From: Shewanella intestini
GTDB taxonomy: Bacteria; Pseudomonadota; Gammaproteobacteria; Enterobacterales; Shewanellaceae
Length of the DNA stretch: 64,000 bases
Reading direction: 5' to 3'
Assembly (NCBI RefSeq): GCF_018221465.1
Contig: NZ_JAAIKR010000003.1
Span: 1 to 64,000, forward strand
Shown: positions 43,367 to 53,489 of the stretch, one piece after another
Layout of the letters: each line of letters begins with the position of its first letter
Numbering within the stretch: the first letter of the stretch is position 1
Program-made: the position numbers and the translations under genes
Notes under the pieces: generated by a model
The model's input: only the letters and a program-made list of their open reading frames with translations
Database searches by the model: none
What the model was told of the DNA's origin: nothing

Positions 43367-45241
43367 TTACAAAGCGATAAAATCACGTATTTGCTGCTCA
43401 ATACCTTTGGCGTCAAGCTTCATATCCGCGGTTATTTCTTCTGGGCTACCGTGCTCAATAAATTCATCAGGTAGGCCAATTTGTAAAACGGGTTTGACAA
43501 CTTTTTGCTGCATTAAGGTTTCGATGACGCCAGAGCCTGCACCGCCCATAATCGCATTGGCTTCAACCGTTACAATCATGTCATGGCTATTTGCTAGTTC
43601 AAGTAATAACTGCGTATCAAGCGGCTTAACAAAGCGCATATCTGCCACGCAAGCATCAAGTTCTTCAGCTGCAGTTAGCGCCGCTTCTAAGGTGGTACCA
43701 AAGTTAATGATAACGATTTTTTGTGCGTCGCTTTGACGTTTAATCAGCCCTTTACCAATAGGTAATTGGGTCATTTCTTCAACTTGGGCTTCACCTGTCG
43801 CGCTGCCACGAGGGTAACGCACTGCGCAAGGTCCGTCTTGATACATGTGGCCGGTATAAAGCATTTGGCGACATTCGTTTTCATCAGACGGCGCCATAAT
43901 GACCATATTAGGAATACAGCGCATAAAGCTTAAATCAAACGCACCTTGATGAGTTGGGCCATCTGCGCCAACAATACCGCCACGGTCAATGGCAAATAAC
44001 ACTGGTAGACGTTGTAATGCCACATCGTGAATAAGTTGGTCATAACCACGTTGTAAAAAGGTAGAGTAAATCGCTACCACAGGGTGTAAGCCTTCGACAG
44101 CAAATCCGGCGCCCAATGTGACAGCGTGTTGTTCTGCAATCGCAGCATCAAAGTATTGCTTAGGGAATTTTTGTGAAAACTCAACCATGCCAGAACCTTC
44201 ACGCATCGCAGGCGTAATGGCCATTAATTTGTCATCAGTTGCTGCCATGTCACAAAGCCATTTACCAAACACATTTGAAAAGGTGGGCAAGCCAGGTTTA
44301 GTGGCAGGTTTTTTAAATTGCGACGGGTCAAACTTAGGCACAGCATGCCAACCGATGGGGTCTTTTTCTGCCGGTTCATAACCACGACCTTTTTTAGTCA
44401 TGATATGCAATACTTGTGGACCATTTAGGTTACGCATATTACGCAATGTTTCAACGAGCGCATCGACATCGTGGCCGTCAATTGGGCCGATATAGTTAAA
44501 TCCTAGCTCTTCAAATAAAGTACCAGGAACAACCATACCTTTAAGGTGTTCTTCCGTGCGTTTAGCCATTTCTTTAATGACCGGCATATCTTTAAGCACA
44601 CGTTTAGAGTTTTCACGAATGGTGGTGTAAAAACGTCCTGACATTAATTGCGCTAAATGGTTATTCAGTGCGCCGACATTTTCTGAAATTGACATTTCAT
44701 TGTCATTTAACACCACTAGCATGTCATTGTGCAGATCGCCAGCGTGGTTCATGGCTTCAAAAACCATGCCGCCAGTCATTGCACCGTCGCCTATTACGCT
44801 GACAACTTTACGGTCTTTGCCTTCTTTTTCTGCGGCAACGGCCATCCCTAAAGCGGCGCTAATCGAGGTGCCTGAATGCCCCACACTGAAGGTGTCGTAT
44901 TCACTTTCTTCGCGCCAAGGAAAAGGGTGTAAACCGTTCTTTTCGCGAATGGTGTGCATTTGGTCGCGACGACCCGTTAAAATTTTGTGCGGATAAGCTT
45001 GATGCCCAACATCCCAAACTAAACGATCAAACGGGGTGTTATAGACATAATGAAGCGCGACAGTCAGTTCGACAGTTCCAAGCCCTGAGGCAAAATGCCC
45101 ACTTGATATGCCAACAGATTGTAATAAGAATTGACGTAGCTCATCAGACAGCTGTGGTAACTGACTTTGTGGAATGTTTTTTAATTCTTCCGGTGTATTA
45201 GCTTGTGCTAGCACAGGGTATTGAGAAATATCGAAACTCAT
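43367..45241 (-). CDS. dxs: 1-deoxy-D-xylulose-5-phosphate synthase
   Basis: First enzyme of the MEP isoprenoid pathway, condensing pyruvate and glyceraldehyde-3-phosphate with thiamine diphosphate. The ATG at 45241 gives 624 residues starting [11 protein letters not shown], as in E. coli; the frame is open to 45301 inside ispA. Motifs: [57 protein letters not shown] (ThDP motif GDG...N, in parts), [14 protein letters not shown] and [20 protein letters not shown]. No strong ribosome binding site precedes it, and translation is probably coupled to ispA, which ends 19 bases upstream. Operon order xseB-ispA-dxs is the standard one. Confidence 0.96.
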   Translation of the reverse strand: MSFDISQYPVLAQANTPEELKNIPQSQLPQLSDELRQFLLQSVGISSGHFASGLGTVELTVALHYVYNTPFDRLVWDVGHQAYPHKILTGRRDQMHTIREKNGLHPFPWREESEYDTFSVGHSGTSISAALGMAVAAEKEGKDRKVVSVIGDGAMTGGMVFEAMNHAGDLHNDMLVVLNDNEMSISENVGALNNHLAQLMSGRFYTTIRENSKRVLKDMPVIKEMAKRTEEHLKGMVVPGTLFEELGFNYIGPIDGHDVDALVETLRNMRNLNGPQVLHIMTKKGRGYEPAEKDPIGWHAVPKFDPSQFKKPATKPGLPTFSNVFGKWLCDMAATDDKLMAITPAMREGSGMVEFSQKFPKQYFDAAIAEQHAVTLGAGFAVEGLHPVVAIYSTFLQRGYDQLIHDVALQRLPVLFAIDRGGIVGADGPTHQGAFDLSFMRCIPNMVIMAPSDENECRQMLYTGHMYQDGPCAVRYPRGSATGEAQVEEMTQLPIGKGLIKRQSDAQKIVIINFGTTLEAALTAAEELDACVADMRFVKPLDTQLLLELANSHDMIVTVEANAIMGGAGSGVIETLMQQKVVKPVLQIGLPDEFIEHGSPEEITADMKLDAKGIEQQIRDFIAL

Positions 45242-45260
45242 AAGGAGATATTCTGCTCTT

Positions 45261-46154
45261 TTAAATTCTTCGCTCGATAATATATCGGGCAAATTTTTCA
45301 ATTAACTGGCTATTGTAAGGCAAATTAGTCAGCGCTGATAGTGCATCTTCAATTAATTGGTTCGCACACTCAATAGCACCTTGTAAGCCCATTAATTTGG
45401 GGAAGGTACTTTTATTAGATTGTTCGTCACTGCCTTGTGGTTTACCAATTTCTTCAGTACTGGCGGTGATATCGAGTATGTCGTCTTGTACCTGGAATGC
45501 AAGTCCAAGTGCTTGACCGTATTGAGTTAATGCAACTTTTGTTTCATTGTTTGCTTGTGCTGCAATTAATGCAAGCTCAATAGCACAACTAATTAACGCG
45601 CCAGTTTTCTTATTATGTAACTCAGTCAGTCTTGCAAGTTCAATACGTTGGTCTGTCGCGCTAAGATCAATTGCTTGGCCGCCGCACATACCTTGGTATC
45701 CTGCCGCTTTAGCGAGTGCGGTTACCATTTGTAATTGCTGTGTTGCGCAAAGAGGGCTGCTTGGGTCGCTGATAGATTCAAACGCCAATGTTTGCAATGC
45801 ATCACCAGCTAAAATGGCGGTAGCGTCATCAAACGCGACATGGACCGTGGGTTTACCGCGCCGAAGAGCGTCATCGTCCATCGCGGGTAAATCGTCATGG
45901 ATAAGCGAATAAGCATGAATACATTCAATAGCAACAGCCGCTTGATCAAGTTTTTCTAGTGGCACGCCAAGCATTTCGCCCACACTGTAGACTAAAAAAG
46001 GACGAATACGTTTACCACCAATGAGTGCACCATGGCGCATGGCTGCTTTTAATTGTGTGGCAGAGTCATCAAGGGCATCAATTTTTTTTGCCAAAATAGC
46101 ATCAACACGTTGTTGATAATTGGTTATCGACTCAAAAAGAGTAGGTGTGTTCAC
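45261..46154 (-). CDS. ispA: (2E,6E)-farnesyl diphosphate synthase
   Basis: A 297-residue prenyltransferase making farnesyl diphosphate from dimethylallyl/geranyl and isopentenyl diphosphate. First Asp-rich motif [19 protein letters not shown], second [22 protein letters not shown] is the isopentenyl-binding block. The start is a GTG at 46154, 18 bases after the xseB stop, with AGGGA somewhat far upstream. It lies in the xseB-ispA-dxs operon. Confidence 0.96.
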   Translation of the reverse strand: MNTPTLFESITNYQQRVDAILAKKIDALDDSATQLKAAMRHGALIGGKRIRPFLVYSVGEMLGVPLEKLDQAAVAIECIHAYSLIHDDLPAMDDDALRRGKPTVHVAFDDATAILAGDALQTLAFESISDPSSPLCATQQLQMVTALAKAAGYQGMCGGQAIDLSATDQRIELARLTELHNKKTGALISCAIELALIAAQANNETKVALTQYGQALGLAFQVQDDILDITASTEEIGKPQGSDEQSNKSTFPKLMGLQGAIECANQLIEDALSALTNLPYNSQLIEKFARYIIERRI

Positions 46155-46172
46155 TAAACGTGTTATCCCTAT

Positions 46173-46406
46173 TTATTGTGCGTCAGCGTCAAACGGGGCT
46201 AAAGTGTTGTTATCTTCAAGTAAGATCGACACTTTTTGTTGCGCTTGCTCTAATTTAGTTTGGCTGTGACGGACGAGTGTGATTCCGTGTTCAAACTGTT
46301 TCAATGCTTCATCAAGAGAAACATCGCCTTGTTCGAGGTTTTCAACAATTTGTTCAAGCTCTGAAATTGATTGTTCAAAACTGATATTTTCAGGTTTTTT
46401 GGACAC
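46173..46406 (-). CDS. xseB: Exodeoxyribonuclease VII small subunit
   Basis: Small subunit of the single-strand-specific exonuclease VII. A GTG start at 46406, with GGGA nine bases before it, gives 77 residues beginning SKKPENISFEQSISELEQIV, matching the E. coli protein (80 residues) in length and sequence. The frame runs on to 46496, but this extension is not part of the family. The helical core NLEQGDVSLDEALKQFEHGITLVRHSQ is typical. First gene of the xseB-ispA-dxs operon. Confidence 0.93.
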   Translation of the reverse strand: MSKKPENISFEQSISELEQIVENLEQGDVSLDEALKQFEHGITLVRHSQTKLEQAQQKVSILLEDNNTLAPFDADAQ

Positions 46407-46742
46407 AATGTTTTTCCCATTAATTTCGCGTGTGACAAGGTATATCAGCCTCGGGTTTTGGTCAAATTTAGTTGTTTTATTTTTGTACGAAGACACATAT
46501 TGAATGCCAAGTTTTTAAATAATGCGTTAAATAACGTTAAACTTGGTAGCACAATGACCGATAAGTAATGGTAGTGTCAGTTTGATGGTTTAAACTGAGT
46601 ACAACAATTAGTTGTCGATGCAACTGATATTTATGTCAAAATGCACTTGATACAATTGAGCATAGCCAATTGGATGACAAGCAGTTAAAACAAAGACTAC
46701 AGACAAAACATTAAAACAACGAGCTCAGGTTGAGGAGATATT

Positions 46743-47510
46743 GTGGATTTAGCGACCCTAATTGGAATGATTGGTGCTTTTGCATTTGTTATTGGTGCAA
46801 TGGTAACAAGTGGTGGTATCGCCATTTTTATCAATTTACCTTCAATATTAATTGTATTTATGGGTTCACTGTTTGTTGTGTTGATGAAATACACCGTTAA
46901 ACAGTTTTTAAGCACGGCTAAAATTGGTCTTAAGTCCTTTGTATTTAAACTTGATAAACCTGAAGAATTGATTGAACAATCGGTTAATATGGCTGATGCG
47001 GCGCGTAAAGGTGGTTTTTTAGCCTTAGAAGAAGCGCAAATTACCAACAGTTTTATGCAAAAAGCGGTTGATATGCTGGTTGATGGTCATGATGGCGACG
47101 TGGTACGTAACGCGCTGGAAAAAGACATTGAACTGACTGAAGAACGTCATAAAACAGGCATTAGTATTTTTCGAGCTTTTGGCGATGTCGGTCCTGCAAT
47201 GGGGATGATCGGTACATTAATCGGTTTAGTGGGCATGCTATCAAACATGGATGACCCTAAATCTATTGGTCCTTCAATGGCAGTGGCATTGCTTACAACG
47301 TTATACGGCTCTGTTATGGCGAACATGATTGCTTTGCCAATGGCGGATAAGCTTGAGTTACGAATGAAAGAAGAAATTTTAAATAGAAATTTAATTATGG
47401 ATGCGGTTTTGGCGATTCAAGATGGTCAAAATCCACGCGTCATTGAAGGATTATTGAAGAACTATCTCCCTGAAAAATCGCGTTCAATTGATACGACCGA
47501 TGGGGAATAG
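46743..47510 (+). CDS. pomA: Flagellar stator protein PomA (Na+-type MotA)
   Basis: A 255-residue inner-membrane stator subunit with four helices (~5-20, 28-48, ~150-172, ~182-205). The GTG start has GAGGAG upstream, MDLATLIGMIGAFAFVIGAM being the N-terminus. The cytoplasmic loop has the charged residues that contact FliG (KDIELTEERHKTGISIF), and GDVGPAMGMIGTLIGLVGML is the conserved third helix. It closely resembles Vibrio/Shewanella PomA and works with PomB, 3 bases downstream, to turn the polar flagellum with Na+. Confidence 0.94.
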   Translation: MDLATLIGMIGAFAFVIGAMVTSGGIAIFINLPSILIVFMGSLFVVLMKYTVKQFLSTAKIGLKSFVFKLDKPEELIEQSVNMADAARKGGFLALEEAQITNSFMQKAVDMLVDGHDGDVVRNALEKDIELTEERHKTGISIFRAFGDVGPAMGMIGTLIGLVGMLSNMDDPKSIGPSMAVALLTTLYGSVMANMIALPMADKLELRMKEEILNRNLIMDAVLAIQDGQNPRVIEGLLKNYLPEKSRSIDTTDGE

Positions 47511-47513
47511 GTT

Positions 47514-48470
47514 ATGGCTAAACCTAAGTGTGAATGTCCACCACCAGGCGCACCTGGTTGGTTAGCTACATTCTCTGATTTAATGTCATTGCTGATGTGC
47601 TTTTTTGTATTATTACTGTCATTTTCTGAAATGGACGTAATGAAATTCAAACAGATTGCCGGCTCGATGAAATATGCCTTCGGGGTACAAAATAAGGTTG
47701 AGGTTAAAGATATTCCTAAAGGAACGTCGGTGATTGCATTAGAGTTTAGGCCGGGAAGACCTGACCCAACTCCGATTGAAATTATCAATCAACAAACCAA
47801 TGAAATGACTCAACAAACCATTGAGTATCAAGCGGGTGAAGATGCCAGTGCAGGTGGTGTACAAAAGCAATCAGGCGAGCAACGTGGTGGTAACGCTGCT
47901 GCCACGGCGCAGCAAGCGGCTGAAGCAGTGAAGAGTGACAGTTCCTCATCGCAAGATAAAATTAATGAACAAGTGAAAAAAATGGCCGAAAAGCTCGACA
48001 AAGAAATTGTCGATGGTGCGATTGAAATTGAGTCACTTGGGCAACAAATTATTATTAGAATACGCGAAAAAGGGTCATTTGCTTCTGGTTCTGGTTTCTT
48101 ACAGCCACGTTTTAAGCCCATAGTACGTGCTATTGGCGAGTTGCTCAAAGATGTTCCGGGGATTGTCACGGTGTCAGGTCATACCGATGGGGCTCATATT
48201 CATAACGAGTTATATAGTTCTAATTGGGATTTATCGAGTAAGCGCGCGGTATCGGTTGCACAAGAGTTGATGAAAGTTAAAGGCTTTGATGAAACCCGCA
48301 TGAAAGTGGTAGGTGAAGCATCAAATCATCCACTAGTGCCTGACAGCTCTAACTTTAACCGCGCCCGCAATCGCCGTGTTGAAATTGCGATTGAGCAAGG
48401 TAAAGCAAAAGAGTCAGATGAAATAACGGTTGAACAAAATAATCCTCAGCCAACCACCCCTTCTCAGTAA
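47514..48470 (+). CDS. pomB: Flagellar stator protein PomB (Na+-type MotB)
   Basis: A 318-residue subunit. A short Cys/Pro-rich N-terminus (CECPPPGAPGW) precedes the single helix with the ion-carrying Asp22 (TFSDLMSLLMCFFVLLLSF). A Gln/Ala-rich periplasmic linker (~95-155) and an OmpA-like peptidoglycan-binding domain (TVSGHTDGAHIHN, NWDLSSKRAVSVAQEL, NRARNRRVEIAI) follow. Together with PomA it forms the Na+-driven stator anchored to the wall. A terminator follows after 20 bases. Confidence 0.94.
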   Translation: MAKPKCECPPPGAPGWLATFSDLMSLLMCFFVLLLSFSEMDVMKFKQIAGSMKYAFGVQNKVEVKDIPKGTSVIALEFRPGRPDPTPIEIINQQTNEMTQQTIEYQAGEDASAGGVQKQSGEQRGGNAAATAQQAAEAVKSDSSSSQDKINEQVKKMAEKLDKEIVDGAIEIESLGQQIIIRIREKGSFASGSGFLQPRFKPIVRAIGELLKDVPGIVTVSGHTDGAHIHNELYSSNWDLSSKRAVSVAQELMKVKGFDETRMKVVGEASNHPLVPDSSNFNRARNRRVEIAIEQGKAKESDEITVEQNNPQPTTPSQ

Positions 48471-48489
48471 CGTGGATGTTGTATTTAAC

Positions 48490-48517
48490 AAAAAGCAGCC
48501 GTTGGCTGCTTTTTTTG
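48490..48517 (+). terminator. Rho-independent terminator after pomB
   Basis: AAAAAGCAGCC (48490-48500), loop GTT, GGCTGCTTTTTTT (48504-48516). Confidence 0.92.
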
Positions 48518-48862
48518 TTTTCAGCGTTCAATGGTGCATTTTAATGATTCGATTAGCGGCGTCAATCTGCTTAAATTTGTTGTCACTATTGATATAGAAA
48601 GTCATATTTGTGTTGGTTAATAAATATCCATTATGGCTTTTATTTGGTTAGTGGCACATTTTTGATATAATCACGCGATTCTGGCTTGGTCAGGGCTTTT
48701 TCTAAGCGTACTTAGTGCAATTACAGCGGCAAATTGCAACGGGAGTCACCTTTTAAAAAGCCGATTAAGCATTGTTTTTAATTATTTTTACATAGCCATT
48801 AAGTGTTGTTGTCAAAGGAGTTTTGACATAGCTCTTTGTTGATTGTGTCTGCGGAACCCATA
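48518..48862. other. thiI upstream region
   Basis: 345 bases with the thiI promoter listed separately. The transcript would have a leader of about 185 bases. I looked for a TPP riboswitch (CTGAGA / GAAC elements) and see none. No reading frame is supported. Confidence 0.5.
48644..48671 (+). promoter_or_regulatory. Sigma-70 promoter of thiI
   Basis: TTGGTT (48644-48649), 16 bases, TATAAT (48666-48671). The -10 box is perfect and the -35 fair. Transcription should start near 48678. Confidence 0.6.
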
Positions 48863-50317
48863 ATGAAGTTTATCGTTAAGCTGTATCCAGAAATCATGAT
48901 GAAAAGTAAATCAGTAAGAATGCGATTTACTAAAATGCTTGAAACCAACATTAGAAATGTGTTGAAAAAAGTTGATGAAGAAGCAAAAGTGCAACGCATG
49001 TATGACCGTATTTTGGTACAAGTGCCAAGCGACAAGCCAGAACTTCATGAAGATTTTGCTGAGCGTTTATCGTGTATTCCTGGTATTGCTCATGTGATTC
49101 AAGTTAGCGAGTCTTCATTTGAATCTATCGATGACATTTACCAACAAGCATTACCAAAGTATCAAGCTCAATTAGCGGGCAAGACTTTTTGCGTGAGAGT
49201 AAAACGCAGTGGTAAACATGACTTTAATTCTATTGACGTTGAACGTTATGTTGGCGGTGGGCTTAATCAACATACTGAAGCGCTTGGCGTGAAACTTAAA
49301 AAACCTGATATGACGGTAAATATCGAAATTAACCAAGATAAATTATATCTTGTTGAGCGCCGTATTGAAGGGTTAGGCGGTTTCCCTATGGCAACACAAG
49401 AAGATGTGTTGTCATTGATCTCTGGTGGTTTTGACTCTGGTGTGTCGAGTTATCAGTTTATTAAGAAAGGGGCGCGTACTCATTACTGTTTCTTTAACCT
49501 TGGTGGTGCTCAGCACGAGATTGGGGTGAAGCAAGTTGCTTTCCACTTATGGAAGAAATACGGTGAGTCACATAAAGTACGCTTTATTTCTGTGCCGTTT
49601 GAACCTGTTGTTGAAGAAATCTTAGAACGTATCGACAATGGTCAAATGGGGGTAGTGTTAAAGCGTGTGATGATGCGCGCCGCAGCTAAAATTGCTGAAA
49701 AGTACGGTATCCAAGCGTTAGTCACAGGTGAAAGTTTAGGTCAAGTTTCTAGCCAAACACTAACTAATTTAAACGTGATTGATCGCTGCACCGATTTGCT
49801 GATTATGCGCCCACTGATTGCCATGGATAAGCAAGATATTATTAATATTAGCCGCCAAATTGGCACTGAAGATTTTGCTAAGTCGATTCCTGAATACTGT
49901 GGCGTGATTTCGCAAAAGCCAACAGTGAAAGCGGTGCTTGCAAAAATTGAAGCTGAAGAACAAAAGTTTACTGCTGATTTAGTTGACCGCGTAGTGGCGT
50001 CAGCGGTTGTGATGGACATTAGAGATATTGAAGCTGAAATGAATCAACAAATCACTGAAACCGAAACGGTTAAAGATATCAACGCAACTGACATTGTGAT
50101 TGATGTGCGTGCACCAGAAGAAGAAGAGCGTAAGCCACTGAAAATGGAAAGCACGCAAGTGTTAACGATTCCATTCTTTAAATTAGCGACACAATTTGCC
50201 GATCTTGACCAATCAAAAACATACCTGTTGTACTGTGACCGTGGTGTGATGAGTAAACTGCAAAGCTTATACCTTATTGAGCAAGGCTACACCAATGTTA
50301 AGGTTTATCGCCCATAA
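48863..50317 (+). CDS. thiI: tRNA 4-thiouridine synthase / thiamine sulfur transferase ThiI
   Basis: Moves sulfur from IscS to uridine 8 of tRNA and to ThiS for thiazole synthesis. The ATG at 48863 gives 484 residues starting [19 protein letters not shown]. Order: ferredoxin-like and THUMP domains (to ~165), PP-loop [16 protein letters not shown] fold with [16 protein letters not shown] and [12 protein letters not shown], and a C-terminal rhodanese domain whose active Cys lies in YCDRGVMS. Both catalytic Cys are present, so the protein can serve tRNA and thiamine functions. Single gene with its own terminator. Confidence 0.96.
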   Translation: MKFIVKLYPEIMMKSKSVRMRFTKMLETNIRNVLKKVDEEAKVQRMYDRILVQVPSDKPELHEDFAERLSCIPGIAHVIQVSESSFESIDDIYQQALPKYQAQLAGKTFCVRVKRSGKHDFNSIDVERYVGGGLNQHTEALGVKLKKPDMTVNIEINQDKLYLVERRIEGLGGFPMATQEDVLSLISGGFDSGVSSYQFIKKGARTHYCFFNLGGAQHEIGVKQVAFHLWKKYGESHKVRFISVPFEPVVEEILERIDNGQMGVVLKRVMMRAAAKIAEKYGIQALVTGESLGQVSSQTLTNLNVIDRCTDLLIMRPLIAMDKQDIINISRQIGTEDFAKSIPEYCGVISQKPTVKAVLAKIEAEEQKFTADLVDRVVASAVVMDIRDIEAEMNQQITETETVKDINATDIVIDVRAPEEEERKPLKMESTQVLTIPFFKLATQFADLDQSKTYLLYCDRGVMSKLQSLYLIEQGYTNVKVYRP

Positions 50318-50379
50318 CCATAACAAGCTCTGCTTTTAGTCATCGCTCTGCTTTGACATAAGTGAATCTGCTCCACAAT

Positions 50380-50405
50380 AAAAGACGTCTTTGGACGTCT
50401 TTTTT
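50380..50405 (+). terminator. Rho-independent terminator after thiI
   Basis: AAAAGACGTC (50380-50389), loop TTTG, GACGTCTTTT (50394-50403) and more T. Confidence 0.9.
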
Positions 50406-51294
50406 CTGTTGGCCAATAAGCGGCTTATTCTCGTCGTAGTCATGCTATTTAACGTGTTCTCAATTTATCGCCTTCTTGGTCAATGGCTCTGAGTGTCATA
50501 ACAATATATCTGATAAAAAGCCAAATAGTGGCAGTGCAATCAGAGCGTCAATATCGATTATTGCATGGTGGTATTTGGTATCTATTTATTTTTCTCAATA
50601 TATATCAGCCATTAAATGCCAATGTAGTTAGGGCTATCTAGATTGGCATCTCGGCCAATTGTTGCTCACAATGCAAATAACCCACTATTGTCATCATTTA
50701 CTATTGGTATTTGATTGAGGTTATGCGCTGGGGGGGGGCAGTGTGCAGCAATGAAATATTAACCAGTATCGGGATAAAACTGCAGTGTGAATGAATCAGA
50801 TTGTCATGATTGTTATTGCGATTGACTAAATGCTTATCCATTAAAAAATATAAGTCATTAAAAACCGTACTCTGGCAGTTTTTTGTAGCTGTATTAATCC
50901 TTATCGTGGTCGATAAGTGAATTGCTAACATGGGTTTTAGTGAGAGTTAGTTTGGTATTCGCATTGTCTCTTATGTGCTCACCCGAATCTTCAAGTGCTT
51001 CTTTATGGATAATCAGCATGTTTCCAATTGACGGTGCATTATCAACTTTTAAATCAGCAGTTTCTAAGACTGTAGCGCTGCATGATAAGTCTGTAATTAT
51101 CGCTACAGCGAGTCACGTTATTGGTCACTGCGGGCTGATAAAATATCAGTCAGACACTGCTATTTAGGTTGTATAGGCTATCCAATAGGGCAAATTTTGA
51201 TGCTAAAACCTATCCAACTGCAATAGGCTTTACAAATGACAAAAAATAACGATAATCATTAGAAAAACTAAGTAAAAACAAGAGGCGGAACACG
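50406..51294. other. Long intergenic region thiI / gcvA
   Basis: Almost 900 bases without a supported gene, the longest gap of the window. Frames at 50701-50931 (minus, 76 codons) and 50922-51167 (plus, 81 codons, hydrophobic start) have no ribosome binding site or recognisable sequence. A run of nine G lies at 50730-50738, and a Fur-like box at 51245-51263. The region may hold a decayed gene or a small RNA, but nothing can be named. Confidence 0.4.
51245..51263. promoter_or_regulatory. Fur-box-like site upstream of gcvA-type gene
   Basis: AATAACGATAATCATTAGA matches 15 of 19 bases of the Fur consensus GATAATGATAATCATTATC, including the central GATAATCATTA. It lies 32 bases before the start of the LysR-type gene, where binding would block transcription. 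Confidence 0.6.
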
Positions 51295-52206
51295 ATGTCC
51301 AGACGCTTGCCCCCATTAAATGCAGTGAAAGCGTTCGAAGCTGCAGCAAGACATTTAAGCTTTACCCGCGCTGCTGAAGAGCTTTTTGTTACCCAGGCGG
51401 CTGTGAGTCATCAAATAAAAGCATTAGAAGATTTTCTAGGGCTAAAACTGTTTAGACGAAAAAATAGATCATTATTGCTAACAGAAGAAGGTCAAAGCTA
51501 CTTTCTGGATATAAAAGATATCTTTACCCAACTTGGTGAAGCGACAGACCGATTACTTGCCCGTAGCGCTATTGGTTCACTTACTGTCAGTATGTCTCCC
51601 AGTTTTGCCATTCAATGGCTGGTGCCGCGGTTGTCAAAATTCAGTGAGCAAAATCCCGATATTGATGTGCGTATTAAAGCTGTTGACAGTGATACTGGCG
51701 TGTTTACCGATGATGTCGATGTGGCTATTTACTATGGTCAAGGTAACTGGCCTGGGCTGCGAGCAGATAAATTACGCAATGAAGTCCTTATTCCAGTATG
51801 TTCGCCAATGTTGTTAAACGGCACGAAACCGCTCAATAAACCGAGTGATTTGAAAAATCACACCTTGTTGCATGACTCTAGCCGCCACAATTGGCAAGCG
51901 TGGTTTAGGCAGTGTGAAATTAGCGACGTAAATGTTAATCAAGGGCCGATTTTTAGTCATTCATCATTGGTGTTGCAAGCTGCAGCGCACGGTCAAGGTA
52001 TTGCGTTAGGTTATAGCGTATTAGCTAGACCTGACATTAAAGCGGGGCGGTTAGTGTGCCCATTTTCTGAAGTGTTAGTCAGTAAAGATGCTTACTATTT
52101 AGTGTGCCAACAAAGCCACTCAGAGTTAGGTAAAGTGTCTGCTTTTAGAGAATGGATGGTTGATATGTTTGCAGAGGAGTCACGTAGTGAATTACTCGCC
52201 GGATAA
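51295..52206 (+). CDS. gcvA: LysR-family transcriptional regulator, GcvA type
   Basis: A 303-residue regulator. The N-terminal HTH (RRLPPLNAVKAFEAAARHLSFTRAAEELFVTQAAVSHQIKALE, in parts: FTRAAEELFVTQAAVSHQIK) is very close to GcvA, the activator of the glycine cleavage operon. The effector domain follows (SPSFAIQWLVPRLSKF, DVDVAIYYGQGNWPGL). AAGAGGCGG precedes the ATG. It is the first gene of a tight set with an alpha/beta hydrolase (overlapping) and a DUF423 protein. In E. coli too gcvA lies next to a DUF423 gene (ygdD) and rlmM, which supports the assignment. The Fur-like box upstream is an unexpected input. Confidence 0.9.
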   Translation: MSRRLPPLNAVKAFEAAARHLSFTRAAEELFVTQAAVSHQIKALEDFLGLKLFRRKNRSLLLTEEGQSYFLDIKDIFTQLGEATDRLLARSAIGSLTVSMSPSFAIQWLVPRLSKFSEQNPDIDVRIKAVDSDTGVFTDDVDVAIYYGQGNWPGLRADKLRNEVLIPVCSPMLLNGTKPLNKPSDLKNHTLLHDSSRHNWQAWFRQCEISDVNVNQGPIFSHSSLVLQAAAHGQGIALGYSVLARPDIKAGRLVCPFSEVLVSKDAYYLVCQQSHSELGKVSAFREWMVDMFAEESRSELLAG

Positions 52207-52879
52207 CCTCGCTAAAGATTATATGCTTGACGGGAACGCGTCAGATACATTGATTGTATTTGCCCATGGAGCCGGAGCTAATATGCACCATGCTTTTATG
52301 CAATCAATGACACACCGGCTAGTTAATGCCGGTTTTCAAGTATTGCGATTTAACTTTCAATATATGCAAGCTAATATGACCGACGGTAAACGTCGTCCTG
52401 CAGAGCGGGTACCTAAATTACTGGCGCATTATGAAGCGGTTTTAGCCCATATTCATCAACTGACTACCCAAGGAAAAGTGAACTGTGAACGTGTGGTGTT
52501 GATGGGCAAATCAATGGGGGGACGAATGTCCGCTTTATTAATGTCATCTGAACATCAATTTGAACGCCAAGATATTAGCGATATTATCAATAAAGTCAGC
52601 CATGTTATTTGTCTTGGTTACCCATTTGTACCGCAAAATGGCGGCGCGCCACGTTTAGCTCCGCTTAATAACAGTAATATGGCGACATTAATCATCCAAG
52701 GTGAACGTGACAGCTTTGGTAATCAAACTCAACTACCACAATGGCCATTACGTGATGACATAGAAGTTAAATGGTTAACAGACGGCGATCACAGCTTAGT
52801 CCCTCGAAAATCATCCGGGGTGACATTAGATGATAATCTTGATGATGCCATTGCCTATATCACTGAGTATTTAAGTTAA
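52187..52879 (+). CDS. Alpha/beta hydrolase, KANL3/Tex30-like family
   Basis: A 230-residue soluble hydrolase. The GTG at 52187 has AGGAG 7 bases upstream and overlaps the gcvA stop by 20 bases, so it is translationally coupled; an upstream TTG at 52160 is less likely. Oxyanion-side motif FAHGAGANMHHAFM, nucleophile elbow VVLMGKSMGGRMSAL (Ser), acid in IIQGERDSFGN and the His in DGDHSLVP complete a Ser-Asp-His triad. Family members (dienelactone-hydrolase-like) have no settled substrate. Inserted between gcvA and the DUF423 gene. Confidence 0.87.
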   Translation: MNYSPDNLAKDYMLDGNASDTLIVFAHGAGANMHHAFMQSMTHRLVNAGFQVLRFNFQYMQANMTDGKRRPAERVPKLLAHYEAVLAHIHQLTTQGKVNCERVVLMGKSMGGRMSALLMSSEHQFERQDISDIINKVSHVICLGYPFVPQNGGAPRLAPLNNSNMATLIIQGERDSFGNQTQLPQWPLRDDIEVKWLTDGDHSLVPRKSSGVTLDDNLDDAIAYITEYLS

Positions 52880-52882
52880 ATT

Positions 52883-53266
52883 ATGAATAAATCGATTATG
52901 TTCGTTGCCGCGATTAGCGGTTTTATTGCCGTAGCATTAGGTGCTTTTGGGGCGCATGGCTTAAAAACTATTGCCCCTGAGCATCTTGTTAATATTTTTA
53001 ATTTGGGGGTGCAATACCAGTTTTATCATACCTTTGCATTGGTTGCGTTAAGCCTTAGTTATCAAGCGATGCCTGTGAAGCAAATTGTCTGGGCTGCAAG
53101 GTGTTTTGTGGCCGGTATGGTGTTATTTTCCGGTTCACTATATTTATATGCATTTACCGGTGTTAAGTGGGTTGGCCCTATTACGCCTATTGGTGGAACC
53201 GCTTTATTAGTGGGGTGGGCATTATTTGCTTACGCGCTATATAAATCAAAGGCCGCACAACAGTAA
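52883..53266 (+). CDS. DUF423 membrane protein (YgdD-like)
   Basis: A 127-residue inner-membrane protein with four helices. The start MNKSIMFVAAISGFIAVALGAFGAHGLK and YQFYHTFALVALSL are the DUF423 signatures; PITPIGGTALLVGWALF follows. Function unknown. It begins 3 bases after the hydrolase stop and is cotranscribed with gcvA; rlmM follows with its own promoter. Confidence 0.9.
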   Translation: MNKSIMFVAAISGFIAVALGAFGAHGLKTIAPEHLVNIFNLGVQYQFYHTFALVALSLSYQAMPVKQIVWAARCFVAGMVLFSGSLYLYAFTGVKWVGPITPIGGTALLVGWALFAYALYKSKAAQQ

Positions 53267-53424
53267 TACTGTAAGAATTAATGCCGTTGATGATGTCAAT
53301 GATTAAAGGCTTTTGCCAGTTAAGTACGATAACGCTGATTGTCCATGAACGTTTCAATATGAGCTTAACGACATATCAATTAATAGCAGTATGATGCAAT
53401 TTATCTATTTCTATCGTGGGTAAA

Positions 53425-53455
53425 TTGCACTTGTTGAGTGTATTTAAGGTATAAT
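53425..53455 (+). promoter_or_regulatory. Likely sigma-70 promoter of rlmM
   Basis: TTGCAC (53425-53430), 19 bases, TATAAT (53450-53455), giving a start near 53462 and a short leader. The spacing is long but the -10 is perfect. Confidence 0.5.
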
Positions 53456-53489
53456 CGCCGCCGATTTTCTACTGTGTTTAAGGTCTGTG

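Noticed and set aside
48518-48862. TPP riboswitch upstream of thiI
   Set aside because: The conserved CTGAGA and related elements are not seen, and ThiI is rarely under TPP control because of its tRNA role.
50922-51167. 81-codon frame with a hydrophobic, signal-like start
   Set aside because: No ribosome binding site and no recognisable sequence after the first 25 residues; kept only as part of the gap description.
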